DNA of 64,000 nucleotides from Siphlonurus alternatus (taxonomy: Eukaryota; Arthropoda; Insecta; Ephemeroptera; Siphlonuridae): positions 10,406,387 through 10,470,386 of the forward strand of contig OX463786.1 of the NCBI GenBank assembly GCA_949825025.1. Direction: 5' to 3'. Positions 1 through 11,958 of this stretch are shown one piece after another. Each line of letters begins with the position of its first letter. Within the stretch, counting starts at the first letter, position 1. The notes beneath the pieces were generated by a model, which worked only from the letters and a program-made list of their open reading frames with translations, did not search any database and was not told the DNA's origin. A program made the position numbers and the translations under genes.

Positions 1-2411
1 CCCTATTTATCCAATGCTATATGCATGTTTTATTTTCATTTTTTTTTTTTTTTCAGTTTAAGAAATAAATTAATTACTATTTATTAAAATTTGAAATTTT
101 TTGTGTATTTATTGTAATATAAATGTTATATTAAATTAAACAAAAATAATCAATTTTAAATAGTATTTATTATTTGTATAAATATATTAATATAAACAAT
201 CGAGCTTGTATAAGTAGTATTTACGGGTTAAGAATCCTATTCTATTTGACGTCGGGGTAGATACGATCACAAAAATAACACCCCCAAGTGTACCCACTCA
301 TTGCATCTAGCGGAGTGTTCATTTGCAAATATCTGCATGGGATAATTCGGGCGTGTAATTTATGAGTGTGTGGGATACGTTCGAGTATATCCTCTAGATA
401 TAAACTTAAAGACAAAATTAACGTATTCAATATGTATGATGAGTTTATGGTATTTAATCTTTCTTGTAAACAAATTGAATTTCATATTTTCCCTGATGGT
501 TAGTGTGTTGTTCATATTGCATTATAATAATAATCGAAACTCACTGTCAAAACTCTTTACATTGTATGGCATTCAAAACTACTTTTTTTTTCTTTACCAT
601 AAAAAAGAAATTTGACAGGTTGTGATTTTTTAAACACACCGGTAAATCAGTTTGGGGGGGGAGGGAGGGGGAGGAAGGGTTCCAAATTTTGATAATCTTG
701 ATCGTTACATGATTTTAAAAACTATACACTTATTTTTTTACCATAAGAATTTAATATACCTGAATACGATATATGATTTTTAAAATTATTTCATTAGGGC
801 GAATGTAATGATCCTTATTTTTTTTATAATTTTCATTTTTTATTACATTTGCTGCAATAATTAATGATCCTTGCAGTATTTCCAACAAAACTAATTAATT
901 CATAGTCACATATTTGATAAATTTGTCATAATAATACGACTTAACGTTTCTGTAAATATAACTTTCAATTTTTACCGTTGACTTTCGCCTCCTCCTAGCA
1001 TCAGAGAGGTCAAGGTCTCTAACTAACTCTACGCGACACAACAACTTCAGTTATTTTTGCTGACTTTTCAACTTCCGGGTTAATTTTTCTTATCTTACAT
1101 CACTTGCAGCTTACCTAAAGGTTATAAATGCATACCAATATAAGAGTCATTGTCAAGGACCGTATGTTAATGATGGCATACTTTTAGGACACTATAATAT
1201 AAATAAAGGTGAATTAAGATGACCTTATTTTATTGTATTTTTTTATAATTTTTTATATTATCGTAATGTTGAAATTTTGTTTTTAAATAACTATTTATTG
1301 CAATTACCAATAAATCAGTTAGCAAAATAATTAGATTATAACTTTCACGTGTACAATAATAATTATTTGTTAATTTTCATAGGGGATTCATAATATTACG
1401 TAATAATAATTTTATTTTATAAGAGTATGATTATTATTGCATGTTTTTACGTAATTTTTATATTTTTACAAACCATGAAATAAAGTCGCTCGCTGTTATT
1501 ATATTTTTTAATTGAGTACAAAAGTTATAAATAGTTTTAAATTAATCATAAGTTTTTAATAATATTTTTATTTAAAAACAAAATGTTTATTTAACAAATG
1601 TTTAATAGTATTATATAATTTCTAAATTTTTAATTAATAAAAAAAATCACCCTTTTTGAAGCAAGAACAACGCAATAATTGTAAAAAATTAAAAATGTTT
1701 AAATATTATGAGGTCTTGCTTAATTCATTGTATCTTAACGATAAATGCTTCATATTTTTGTGCAAGAAATTTAAAGTCATCAATTTTGATTTAAAAAAAA
1801 ATTAATCTATAATAAATCAATAAAAATTGTTCTGATTGAAAAAAAACATGTTTAAAGTCTGCAATATCTAACACACCAACGAACAAAGAATTCAATATTA
1901 TAATGAGAAGCTTTAACATTGACGACACAATTCTCTCAGCCAATGAAAATCTAGCGCGCGAACTGCGCGCGACGACATGTTCTATCAAGCTTTCTATCCT
2001 TTAACCCAGCGGTACCTGGTTTTTAATTTTTTCCGACGGTTCTTATGAAGGGCAAGATTAATAATTCATATGAGCCACGGGAAAGATCACTTTACACGAC
2101 ATAAAAAATATTCGAGATTTTGTGCAGCATAGAATTTGAATGAAAATATAAATAAGATTTTTCTCCTAACAAACCTTATGGAGCGATGTCAGAATGCGGC
2201 GCTGCGGCATTTTTAAGTTGAAGCTTGTCATTATAATTGAATGAAAAAATAATTGTTACAAACAACATATTTTTTAAAAAAAAATTCTTTACCGTTAGAC
2301 AGATACATTAATCTATTTAAAAAACATGATAAAAAAATGTCATTTGGAAAAACCCCTTGAGGTTAATTATTACTATCATGTCTAACGAATATTATCATCT
2401 TATGATTACAG
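1..2411. other. AT-rich 5' flank or intron, no exon recognised
   Basis: This stretch should hold the missing first exon or first intron of the P450 gene that starts at 2412, but I see no P450 N-terminus (no membrane anchor followed by a PGP hinge) on the plus strand. It contains a G-rich tract at 654-679 and a short CpG-rich patch at 1950-1975 (GCGCGC repeats), and is otherwise low-complexity A/T. Confidence 0.5.
654..679 (+). other. G-rich tract with four G-runs (G-quadruplex-type)
   Basis: Four runs of three or more G (8, 3, 5 and 3) are separated by loops of 1, 1 and 5 bases. This satisfies the usual G3+N1-7 quadruplex rule, in a region otherwise about 75-80% A/T. Folding is inferred, not shown. 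Confidence 0.6.
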
Positions 2412-3523
2412 CACTTGCTCTTTGCGACTGGTCGGATCTACAGAAGACCCGCCGCAAGATCGCCCGAATGTACTGCTCTCCTCGATTCACCTCCGCTCAA
2501 TTCAGCACCCTGGACTCAGTAGCTACATCTGAAAGTGGACACTTCCTAACTGCATTGAAACAACATCAGGGAAAAGCATATAACGTAAAACCACTTATTA
2601 TGGCTGCATGTGCAAATATGTTTACTGCATATATGTGTTCAACAAGATTTTTATATACAGATCCAGCTTTTAAAGATATTGTACATAGATTTGATGAAAT
2701 ATTTTGGGATATAAATCAAGGATATGCTGTTGATTTTATGCCTTGGTTATCATTTGCATATCAAGGTCATATGAGAAAATTAAATAATTGGGCTGTACAA
2801 ATTAGACAATTCATATTATCACGTGTTATTGAAGTACATCGTAAAAAATTAATGAATGGTGGTGAACCTTCTGATTTTACTGATGCATTATTAGTACATT
2901 TAGAAAGTGATCCTGATTTAACATGGGAACATGCTATTTATGAACTTGAGGATTTTATTGGTGGTCATGCTGCAGTTGGTAATTTAATTATGTTATGTCT
3001 TGCTGCTATTATTAAAAATCCTGAAGTTGGTGAAAAAATTCAACAAGAAATTGATTCTATAAATAAATCTGTTAATCTATTTGATAGAAGTGAATTACCA
3101 TATACAGAAGCAACAATTCTTGAAACATTAAGAATTACATCATCTCCAATTGTACCACATGTAGCAACTGTAGATACTTCAATTGGTGGATATGCAGTAG
3201 AGAAAGGTACAGTAGTATTCATAAATAATTATGAATTAAATACTGGAGATGATTATTGGAATGAACCTCAAAGTTTTAAACCAGAGAGATTCATTGTCAA
3301 TGGAACAGTAGTTAGACCAGCTCATTTCATACCATTTAGTACAGGAAAACGTACTTGTATTGGTTCTAGATTAGTAACAACATGTTCATTCTCATTATTA
3401 GTAACAATATTACAACATTTTGATGTCACAAGTGGAGAGGGAAAGGTTACATTACCAAAAGCATGTGTTGCATTACCTCCTGAGACATTCTCACTTACCT
3501 TCACTCCTAGGATATTAAATTAA
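2412..3523 (+). CDS. CYP307: CYP307-family (spook-like) cytochrome P450, 3' exon; N-terminus missing
   Basis: One open exon encodes the last 370 residues of a P450. Seen: a PERF motif (PERFI, from 3281), the ExxR helix K (ETLR, 3122-3133), and the heme loop FSTGKRTCIG with the thiolate cysteine at 3356-3358. The I-helix reads GGHAAVGN instead of the usual AGxxT (about 2957-2985). That I-helix, the ALCDW start and the VALPPETF segment near the C-terminus are what I know from insect CYP307A/B (spook, spookier), microsomal P450s of the ecdysteroid 'black box' in the prothoracic gland. The start is a splice acceptor (TTACAG, phase 1) at 2411, not the ATG in the preceding intron. CYP307 proteins are about 500 residues, so some 130 N-terminal residues (anchor, proline hinge, helices A-B) must lie upstream of this window or be lost. 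The reading frame is intact. Codon use shifts from mixed GC to strongly A/T-ending after about 2570. Assignment to P450 is certain; to CYP307 it is likely. Confidence 0.82.
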
Positions 3524-3620
3524 ATATATTTTTATCTTGGTAGCGTACAAATTCAGAAAATTTGCAGGAAAAAAATATAACTTCAATTTTAGCCTCGATG
3601 CAGGTGTTCAATTTGTTGTA

Positions 3621-3740
3621 CAGTCACCGCCTCAGAAAATTTCCCCTCGCAGCATTGTTAAGCACCATGCTTCGTAAGAATAACACAGGACTTGATGATT
3701 AACAAGGCTGCAAGTGGGAAAATTTCCAAGGCAACGAGTG
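3621..3740. mobile_element. 120-bp TA-flanked MITE, copy 1
   Basis: The ends read CAGTCACCGCCTCAG and, inverted, CACTCGTTGCCTTGG, flanked by TA on both sides. Further copies lie at 29701-29820, 54213-54332 and about 55308-55415; the first three are exactly 120 bp. The TA target and CAGT-type end suggest a Tc1/mariner-mobilised non-autonomous element. This copy is about 100 bp past the P450 stop codon, so it is probably in the 3' UTR (an AATAAA lies at about 3774). Confidence 0.8.
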
Positions 3741-4724
3741 TACATATGAAGTTTGAGACTATTCACATGCTGAAATAAATTTAAAAAAAATTAAAGTGAC
3801 AGGTTATTTTATTTTTAAAGAATTAATACTTCATTTCGTTTTTTAAATGTGAATTGATGTTAATTAATTTTTATTTCAAAATTTTAATTTTCTTTCATTA
3901 TCAATTTTTAATGTAATTATATTTCAAATACATAAAATAATTATATATAATGATAAATAATTGCAATTAAGTATCAGAGATGTTAGCCTTAAAAATTTAA
4001 TAATTGTCACTATAAGCTACCATGATATTAATATATTTACATTGGGGAAAATAATTTTTACAAAAAGTTAAACATTTTGATTTCCCCAACTCCTTGATGG
4101 CCAAATCTTAAATCCAAATCGTTTTAAAATGCTAATAATGATTTCTTAAATCATATGTATATATTAGGAATAAAAATAAGAAAATCTTGGATATTAAAAG
4201 TGTCAATTACTTAAAATTTAATTAACATTAAATCTTGACATTTCAATTATAAAATAAGATGCTTACTTTATGTTAATGATTAATCGCTGAATCATGCATG
4301 TTACTATTTATTAACATTTAATTTCATTTATATTGTACAAAATCTTCACTTAATTCGAGTTCAATCTAATGCTATAATCTTATTCACTGTCGTTTTTATT
4401 GGCTTGGACTATAGTATATTTTAATTCTATTTTGATTAACAAATATTTATTGTATTACGGGAAATAAATGTAAAAATTGTGGATAATTTGCAAATTTTTA
4501 TTACAACTTAAAAATAATTTACTTTTTTTTTTTTTTTTTTCAGTTCACGAAATTTGTTTTGTAATCCATTTTGTACTGTATATTTTTTTCAATTTTTTTC
4601 CTTTTGTTCTTACAATTAGACGTATATATTATGTATACAAGGTTAAAAGAGTACAGAAAATAGATGCAAATATGTAAAAAAATTTAATAACACAATTAAT
4701 AAATAATATATTTGAAACAATATA
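3741..4724. other. AT-rich intergenic DNA, nothing recognised
   Basis: No exon, RNA gene or repeat end is visible beyond the AATAAA near 3774, which could serve as the P450 polyadenylation signal. Confidence 0.4.
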
Positions 4725-4897
4725 CAGTACAACAGATCTTAGTTTACCACTAAACAGCTCAGTAGACTAGACGGCGCCAGATATATCAGCCAATGAAAAG
4801 GTGGCCAGCTGACATTCTAGCCTTTTCATTGGCTCATATATCTGGCGCCGTCTAGTCTACTGAGCTGTTTAGTGGTAAACTAAGATCTGTTATACTG
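4725..4897. mobile_element. Near-perfect palindromic MITE with CAGTA ends
   Basis: A 173-bp foldback with arms of about 75 bp is flanked by TA on both sides. The arms run from CAGTACAACAGATCTTAG to the matching CTAAGATCTGTTATACTG. The TA duplication and CAGT terminus fit the Tc1/mariner group. A related single end (CAGTATTACAGATCTTAG) occurs at 58849 inside the odorant-receptor gene. Confidence 0.85.
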
Positions 4898-6994
4898 TAT
4901 TTAATACATTTATTTTCATACATTTTAATAACATGAACTCAACAACTCAGAAATATTTAATTATTCATTAAGTCTGGTTAATGCATATTTATATTTTGTT
5001 CATTAACTCTCATTATAGTATTATTCATTACAAATAAAATATGTCTTACTATAATTAAGTATCTACATAAATTATTGTAAAAAGTGATGTATTTAGCCTA
5101 CTTACTTGTGATCTTGTGTATATTAGATTTAGAAATTTGTGAAGATAATTGAAATGTATTAAAAAGCATGCAGATGAATTATGGGACGGGTTTACATATT
5201 CATAATATTTCAAAGAATTGTCAATCGCTAATTTATTATGTAATTCACATGTCTTTTTATATATTATTTTTGTAAAAAACATATACAACGTTGTTTATTT
5301 ATGTAAATAAAATTTTTATAAGAATCTTTTTCAATTACATGAATGTATTTTTATTTCGTAATCTTACCAAAACTATACATATTAGTCAGTTAGGGATTAT
5401 TATACTATTTATTTAGTGTTTTTGGTTATTTTGCTTTTGGCTTTGATTTTCATTTTTCTTTTTGTTTTCTAGATTAAAATACCTTTCTAAACATGAATAT
5501 AGAGATAAATCCATAGGAATGTGGTATTTTTCCCATTTATTTAGATTAATTATTGAAATAAAGAAATTATATGCTAGTATTTTCTTTCATATAAGATTAC
5601 AGTAATAAAATTATTTAATATTCTTATATGAATCATATTATGTATAGCCATTATAATAAAAAATACTAGGCTTTGACTGAACATAGGTTAGGATTCATAA
5701 TATAATTCAATAAAATTCAAAATCATTTAATATTGACCAAAATAGTCATCAAAATGAATTATTAATAAAAAAAAATTGCATTTATTTAAATAAAATAAAT
5801 TATTTTTTATGAATGAATTTATTTATTTATATGATTGAATGAATGAGTTTTGTGACGATTAACATCTATTAACCTAAAATCAATGACATTAATCGTGGTT
5901 AGTGAGAAATCTGGATAACTCGATCCTTCTGATATAGCTAGTCTTATTATTATTTTTTTAAGTATTCCAATATAAATTTCTGGTAGATTCTACAGAAGTT
6001 ACATATAATGGGAGCACATATATACAGATTTAAAAATGTAAGTTTATTGGTGTAGCTACCCTTGTTATTTGTACATTTAAAGAAGGGTGCTTTCGTATTT
6101 CTATAGCCTACCCTTCCACCTGGTTTATATTATACCTAACCCACCTATTTTACAAAAGAAAATAATTGTAACATATATAAGGATCAATTTCCTATTTTAT
6201 AACATTGAAATAAAATAACCATGAATTTCAATACGTTGTATTGATTCAAAGTTTTGAGGTAACTTGTGGATATAGTACAGTGATGGTCTAAAAATACATC
6301 ATATGAAGATCAAGGTGTAATAATAACAGCAGATTTTTGTACCATGATTCAGATTAACATACATGTATATTTAGAAAGAGTCAAAAATACACAACACAAT
6401 TACATAATAAATAATACAAATAAAACCAATACACACACAATGCAAAATCTAATTAAGATTTTTTATACTGATTTAATTCTTTTACATTATAATAGTTCTT
6501 ATCATTTAAAAAATCATGCAAGAATAATTCAAATTGTTTATAATCTGATTTTTTTTAAGCTTTCAGGTAGTTAATTATAAAGGAGGGATGCACTATTACA
6601 AGCATTAAACTGTATATTATGGACCATTAGCAAGAGACGAGATAGGTACTGTTTTTATGAATATAATATTTTTTGCTCTCTTTGTATTATATGATTGTAC
6701 AGTATTATATGTTTTAAACTTTCCGGGACATTTTTTTTACGAATTTAATACTTTCAGAAATAAATACAAATGGGGGGGGGGTATCTTCAAAATTTTGAAA
6801 TGCACTTTACAAGATTCTTTCATAGTTAAACAGAGCAACTGCCCTTTTTTGAGTAATAAATACAGAGTTTGCATGTGGAGATGATCCCCAGAATATAATT
6901 GATTTGATTTTTAAGTCTATATTATACGATAAAATTTTGATTAAAACAAACGTGATATAATTTAGGGAGTTGGAGTTTTCTTGTAAGGGAAATC
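4898..6994. other. AT-rich intergenic DNA
   Basis: No gene is recognised. Around 5850-5915 a segment (TTAATCGTGGTTAGTGAG) matches one at 59620-59650 in the last intron of the odorant receptor, so it is a dispersed repeat. The region is otherwise low complexity. Confidence 0.4.
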
Positions 6995-7427
<433 letters not shown>

Positions 7428-7683
7428 ATTTATTTTAAACTTTTGTTGGTTCCATAAAGGATGTTGGTTAGTTAGTAGTGTTAGTATAACAAATTTAATA
7501 TAAAAACGGTTTTACATATATATTTTCCAGACACAAATTGTATTCAACATAAAGAATAGCATGCAAACTGAAAACTAGAATTTAATAACAATTAAAAATA
7601 TTAAAATTAACGCAATGTTATGCATCAATAAATGCTATAGCATCGTATTATAGTATTACTTGCAAGCCTACTGAGAAAATTAA

Positions 7684-8043
7684 AGGTATGATAAAATACC
7701 CAATGTTAAAAAAATTTCCAAAACTTAAAATTAAAAATTATGAAATATATTCTGAAAATGTTCTCCACATATTCTACCAGAAGCTAAAATAATATTATAG
7801 GTATACAAATTCGATCTATTTTTTGAGTTATGATTTTTTAAACGTTACCATCTTTAACATGGAGAAATTGAACTCCCCCACCCCCATATTAAATTAGTCA
7901 AATTTAAAAATGAATAACATAAAAACTAGATCGAATTTGTATACCTGATATTTTTGCTACTAATAGGGGATGTAGAGGAGAACATTATTTAATAATTTTC
8001 ATGTGTGGGAATTTTTTTAACATTGAGCGTGTTATCTTACCAT
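7684..8043. mobile_element. Degenerate TTAA-flanked palindromic MITE
   Basis: An old copy of the family at 26576-26922 and 49080-49424. It keeps the subterminal ATGTTAAAAAAA box and the central inverted segment about a TATTTGTATACCTGA-like motif. The left flank is TTAA at 7680-7683; the right flank has decayed. The piggyBac-type target is inferred from the better copies. Confidence 0.65.
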
Positions 8044-8761
8044 TACGAAGCAACACAGCTAACTGGAGATAATTTAGGTAAAGATTTGACAAATAATGCT
8101 TATATATAAAATTTAGTGCTTATCTTTGCTGCATATACTTTATCAAATCTCCGATCTCAGGCAGGTTTCCACATTTCCTTATTTTGGCAAAATTGGCAGG
8201 GAGGGGCAGGGAGAAAGAATTTATATTAAAGAATATCAATAGTTGAGCCAATATAATACTATTTTTATATAAAATTATTTTAAATTTTACTGTTACTTTT
8301 TTATTTACTGCACCAATGATCAAGCTAACATTTTATTAAAAAATATATTTACTACAAAATGCTGTCAAATATAACTTAATATTTACGTTGTTTCAGGGAA
8401 ATTTAGAAAACAATTATTACAGTCAAATTATAATATATCTTTTTTAAAAAAAACGTTGAGGCTACATTGATATGAATGGAATATCGTTCAAGGTCATGAT
8501 CATAAAAAATCACAACAATAAATTTTCAACAAATCCAAAAGGTACACATCACAATAAACCCATACAGACTCCCAGCTACCTGTTACGTCTGCCATACACT
8601 TTCCCTTTCTATAAACTAAATAGGTGCTTTTACATGAGACGTGATTTTCGTGTGTGTAAATATCAAAGGAAATGAAACCAACGTGCTGCAAGTGACAACT
8701 TATATAATATGACATTTTTTTATTGAATAGATAAAAAAATATTTCAATTTATAAATTGTCA
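8044..8761. other. Intergenic, nothing recognised
   Basis: AT-rich sequence with no convincing exon, RNA gene or repeat terminus on either strand. Confidence 0.35.
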
Positions 8762-9112
8762 ATGGAGTATCGACCTCAATTTTTTATTGCAGAAATGGAT
8801 AGAGGGTGCAAAGTTATGCTACCCTGATTTTTGTCAGATTTTTTTCAGACGGGGAACTATTTTTATAAAAAATTTGAATGTCCTTTTCGTGACGTCATGA
8901 GACGCCGCTCCTTAAGAAGATAGGACTTGCCACCTCATGACGTCACAAAAAGGTCTTTCAATAGTTTTTTAAAAATGGTTCCCGGTCTAAAAAAAAAAAA
9001 AATAAATAAAAAAAAAAAAACGACGACGACGGAAACGAAAAAAAATCAGGGTAAATTAACTTTGCACCCTCTATCCATTTCTGCAATAAAAAAATTGAGG
9101 TCGATAATCCAT
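8762..9112. mobile_element. Family-A foldback MITE (ATGGAGTATCGACC ends), copy 1
   Basis: A palindrome with ends ATGGAGTATYGWCCTCAAT, a subterminal GGATAGAGGGTGCAAAG box and an inner arm ending in TTATTGAAAGTCC followed by a CRE-like TGACGTCA in each half. Other copies: 27779-28097, 40829-41147, 43507-43885, 50470-50797, and a deletion derivative at 19434-19606. TA is seen next to some ends, which suggests a Tc1/mariner-type target. The centre here has an A-rich insertion at about 8990-9040. Confidence 0.85.
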
Positions 9113-9779
9113 TTGAACCCTCTATATATAACATTCTTAACATTATGTTTAATTTTGTTTTTTTTGTGATGTCATTGCCCTGTAAATATATTTAAGATAT
9201 TAACGTAACAAAAGATCTTTGCAGCACAACTTTAAGTGTGTTAAAAGAGTATTATATACATGCAAGTCGTAATATATAATATTAATGCATGGTACGACAC
9301 TACGTAGTACACAGTAAATTCTTTAGCGATATTCGTTACAAGTCGCTCTAAAATAATCATTCATGTAAATACACCTTTTTTCATTTATAACATCAAACTC
9401 GAGCATGGGTTTTACAGAATATATATATCAATATAATGCATACCAATAAATAAATTCCAAACCTCACAATGTATTTTAATACAAAAATTTAAACCAGATA
9501 GTTCCCCCTTGCCTGGTTTGCACTTTAATTTTGACTAAATGATAAAAAAAAAATGTCTTACCTGCTCGTATTATTGCTGTATTGAATATAAATTCTTTTT
9601 TACAATATTTTGCTTTAAATTGTAACAATAATTTACCTCACTGCTTCCATTTCATCAACTTTTTTTTTTAAATAAAATAAATCCTTTGTAAATTGAATTA
9701 TTAAACATTTCTTATATATAATAGATAGGTTCCTAAAATGTATTCATGAATCAATAATCAGATCAACCATATAGGGAAA
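9113..9779. other. Intergenic, nothing recognised
   Basis: AT-rich sequence without a recognisable gene or repeat end. Confidence 0.35.
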
Positions 9780-9957
9780 AGAAGGAAGATCCAGGCGCGG
9801 ATCCAGGAGGGAGGGGCTAGGGGGGCTGCAGACCCCCCCCCCCGAAATTTTGGATTAAACATGGGCAATATAGGCACTTCCCCCACTCCAATTTTTTTTA
9901 ACATTAGACTTATGGAGGCAGCCCCCTCCGAAATTTTTTCCTGGATCCGAGCCTGCA
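9780..9957. repeat. GC-rich inverted repeat with GGATCCAGG ends
   Basis: The left end reads CAGGCGCGGATCCAGG; the right end is its inverse (CCTGGATCCGAGCCTG). Inside are a poly-C run (9833-9843) and a CCGAAATTTTGG box repeated near the right arm. It has the layout of a short non-autonomous DNA element. I cannot assign it to a superfamily. Confidence 0.6.
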
Positions 9958-11638
9958 TGGTAAGATCTGTTTCTTGAATCGATTATATGTATTGTTTGCA
10001 TATTAATTATATAGTCCTACATAATATTTAATGTCATATTTATTGTGTATAATAAAATACAGTATTGTGGGGAAATCATAAAAAAAAAAACTTCTATCAT
10101 CAATTTAATACTATGATTATGAATTCATTTGAACTCCCTGTATGCTTGTAGTGTGCAAAAATATTTGTAGAGAATAAGTGACAATATTTTATAAAATAGT
10201 TAACGAAAAATCATCTGCATATAGATAATACAATACATTATGTAATGCCTGTAATATAGAAATTTAATGCATGCAAATTTTATTCTATTAAAACTATTAT
10301 GTGGTTGCATTTGAACGTGAGTTTTTAACTAAAAAATAATAAATCAGCGCAATTAACAACTCCCTAACACGTTTTTAGCGTTTAATTTACACCCCTCACC
10401 TCAGAACAGTTTTGATTTGTTGATACGACATCTCCATGAGAGAAAAAGATTATTAAGAAGAAGAGTACCCATGCAAACTAATCATTTGGGTACTTAATAT
10501 AAATTACTATAAATAAAGATAGACAAGATAGATACGTTGACAAATGATGCATACGAACAACACTGCAACAAAAATAACATTTTTTTCAAGAAAAAGTTAC
10601 GTGTTTTAAAAAAAATGTTTTTGAATATTAAAAAATATACATAATTTTTAAATTTTTATTACTTTGTTGATTGTATTTCATAATTAATTATTAAAATCAA
10701 CACAGCTACAATTCAGTTATTATAATTAATATAATATAATTATAAATAAAATGCTGAACACACATTCTCAAATGATCGCTCAATATTGTAAAAAGAATAA
10801 ATTATTTGTACCAAGTTCTCAAATTTTAAAAATTCGATAATGCTCTCAAACTCGATCGCTTATGGTTTAAGCAGATTCAAGGGGGCGGTTTCCTCACAAT
10901 AGCTCCATTTCCGGTTTCCGTCCAGGCCAATGTTAAACTTCTACCTCAGTTTTCTCAAAATTGATATAAGACCGATCTACTCCAAACTTTACATGCCACC
11001 TATAATGATGGTGAGTTCTAAGTTTTTTGTAAAACTTGTGGCATTTAAGGGGGTCGATTCCGATGTTTCAATCAACTGACGTGAGGTCAATCCTTAAAGA
11101 TGAAATTTTGGATATTTCTATTTTTGAGAGGTAATTGAGAAGAATATCCAGTCCTATAGTATCCATGTCAAGAAAATACAAATTTACCAAAATGTATTAT
11201 ATAATACAACGTTTGACAACTGTCACAATAGCCGGTATTAAAAGGCACAATGTTTCTATTTTTACATATGACTTTTTTTCTAATAAAAAAAATATCCATT
11301 TACGAGAATATATAATTTTCTTGTTGGTATTAAAATAAATGCAATAACAATTGTATTATATGCAAATACAACAATTACCACAAGCGTACTTCTCCCTGAA
11401 TTCTGTTGACTATAAATGGTAGAAATTGTTTTTAATGATATTTACAAGGCTGACTCATCATCACATTTTGTCACGCACGTGTAAAAATGCACGTCCACTG
11501 CATCTCCCAAGTCCACGTGGCAGACGTCACGTGTCTTAGAAATTTGTAAACAACTCTCCAAGAGGATGGTTCTTACTTCATGTGACATGTGTCCTTATAT
11601 GTATTTTATGTTTAAGGTGCTGTGTATGTACAATAGTA
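9958..11638. other. Intergenic with a cluster of CACGTG boxes
   Basis: No exon recognised. Three perfect CACGTG palindromes fall within 58 bp (11476-11481, 11514-11519, 11528-11533) in a region that is otherwise about 70% A/T. See findings. Confidence 0.45.
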
Positions 11639-11958
11639 ATGGACAACATACATGAAAAAAATTTATTGCAGAAATGAATAGATGGTACCAAATTATGCTA
11701 CTCTGAATTTTTTCAGATTTTTTTGAGACCCAGAACTATTTTTAAATAATTATTGAAAGTCCTGTGATTTCAGTTGGCACCCCTGCAGCCTTAATAAAAA
11801 GGATTGAGACTGGACGCCTCCAGGGGGCGTGGCCGCACTTTCAATAATGATTTAAAAATAGCTCTGGGTTTCAAAAAAATCTAAAAGAATTCAGAGTTGC
11901 ATAATTTGGTACCCTCTATTCATTTCTGTAATAAAAAAATTTCATGTATGTTGTCCAT
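11639..11958. mobile_element. Family-B foldback MITE (ATGGACAACATACATG ends), copy 1
   Basis: The 320-bp palindrome is bounded by ATGGACAACATACATG and its inverse and flanked by TA on both sides. Subterminal box: GAATAGATGGTACCAAATTATG. The inner core shares CAGATTTTTTTGAGACCC and ACTATTTTTAAATAATTATTG with the inner arms of family A. Other copies: 18769-19075, 23193-23467, 56312-56641, 58362-58691, 60690-61031. Confidence 0.9.
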
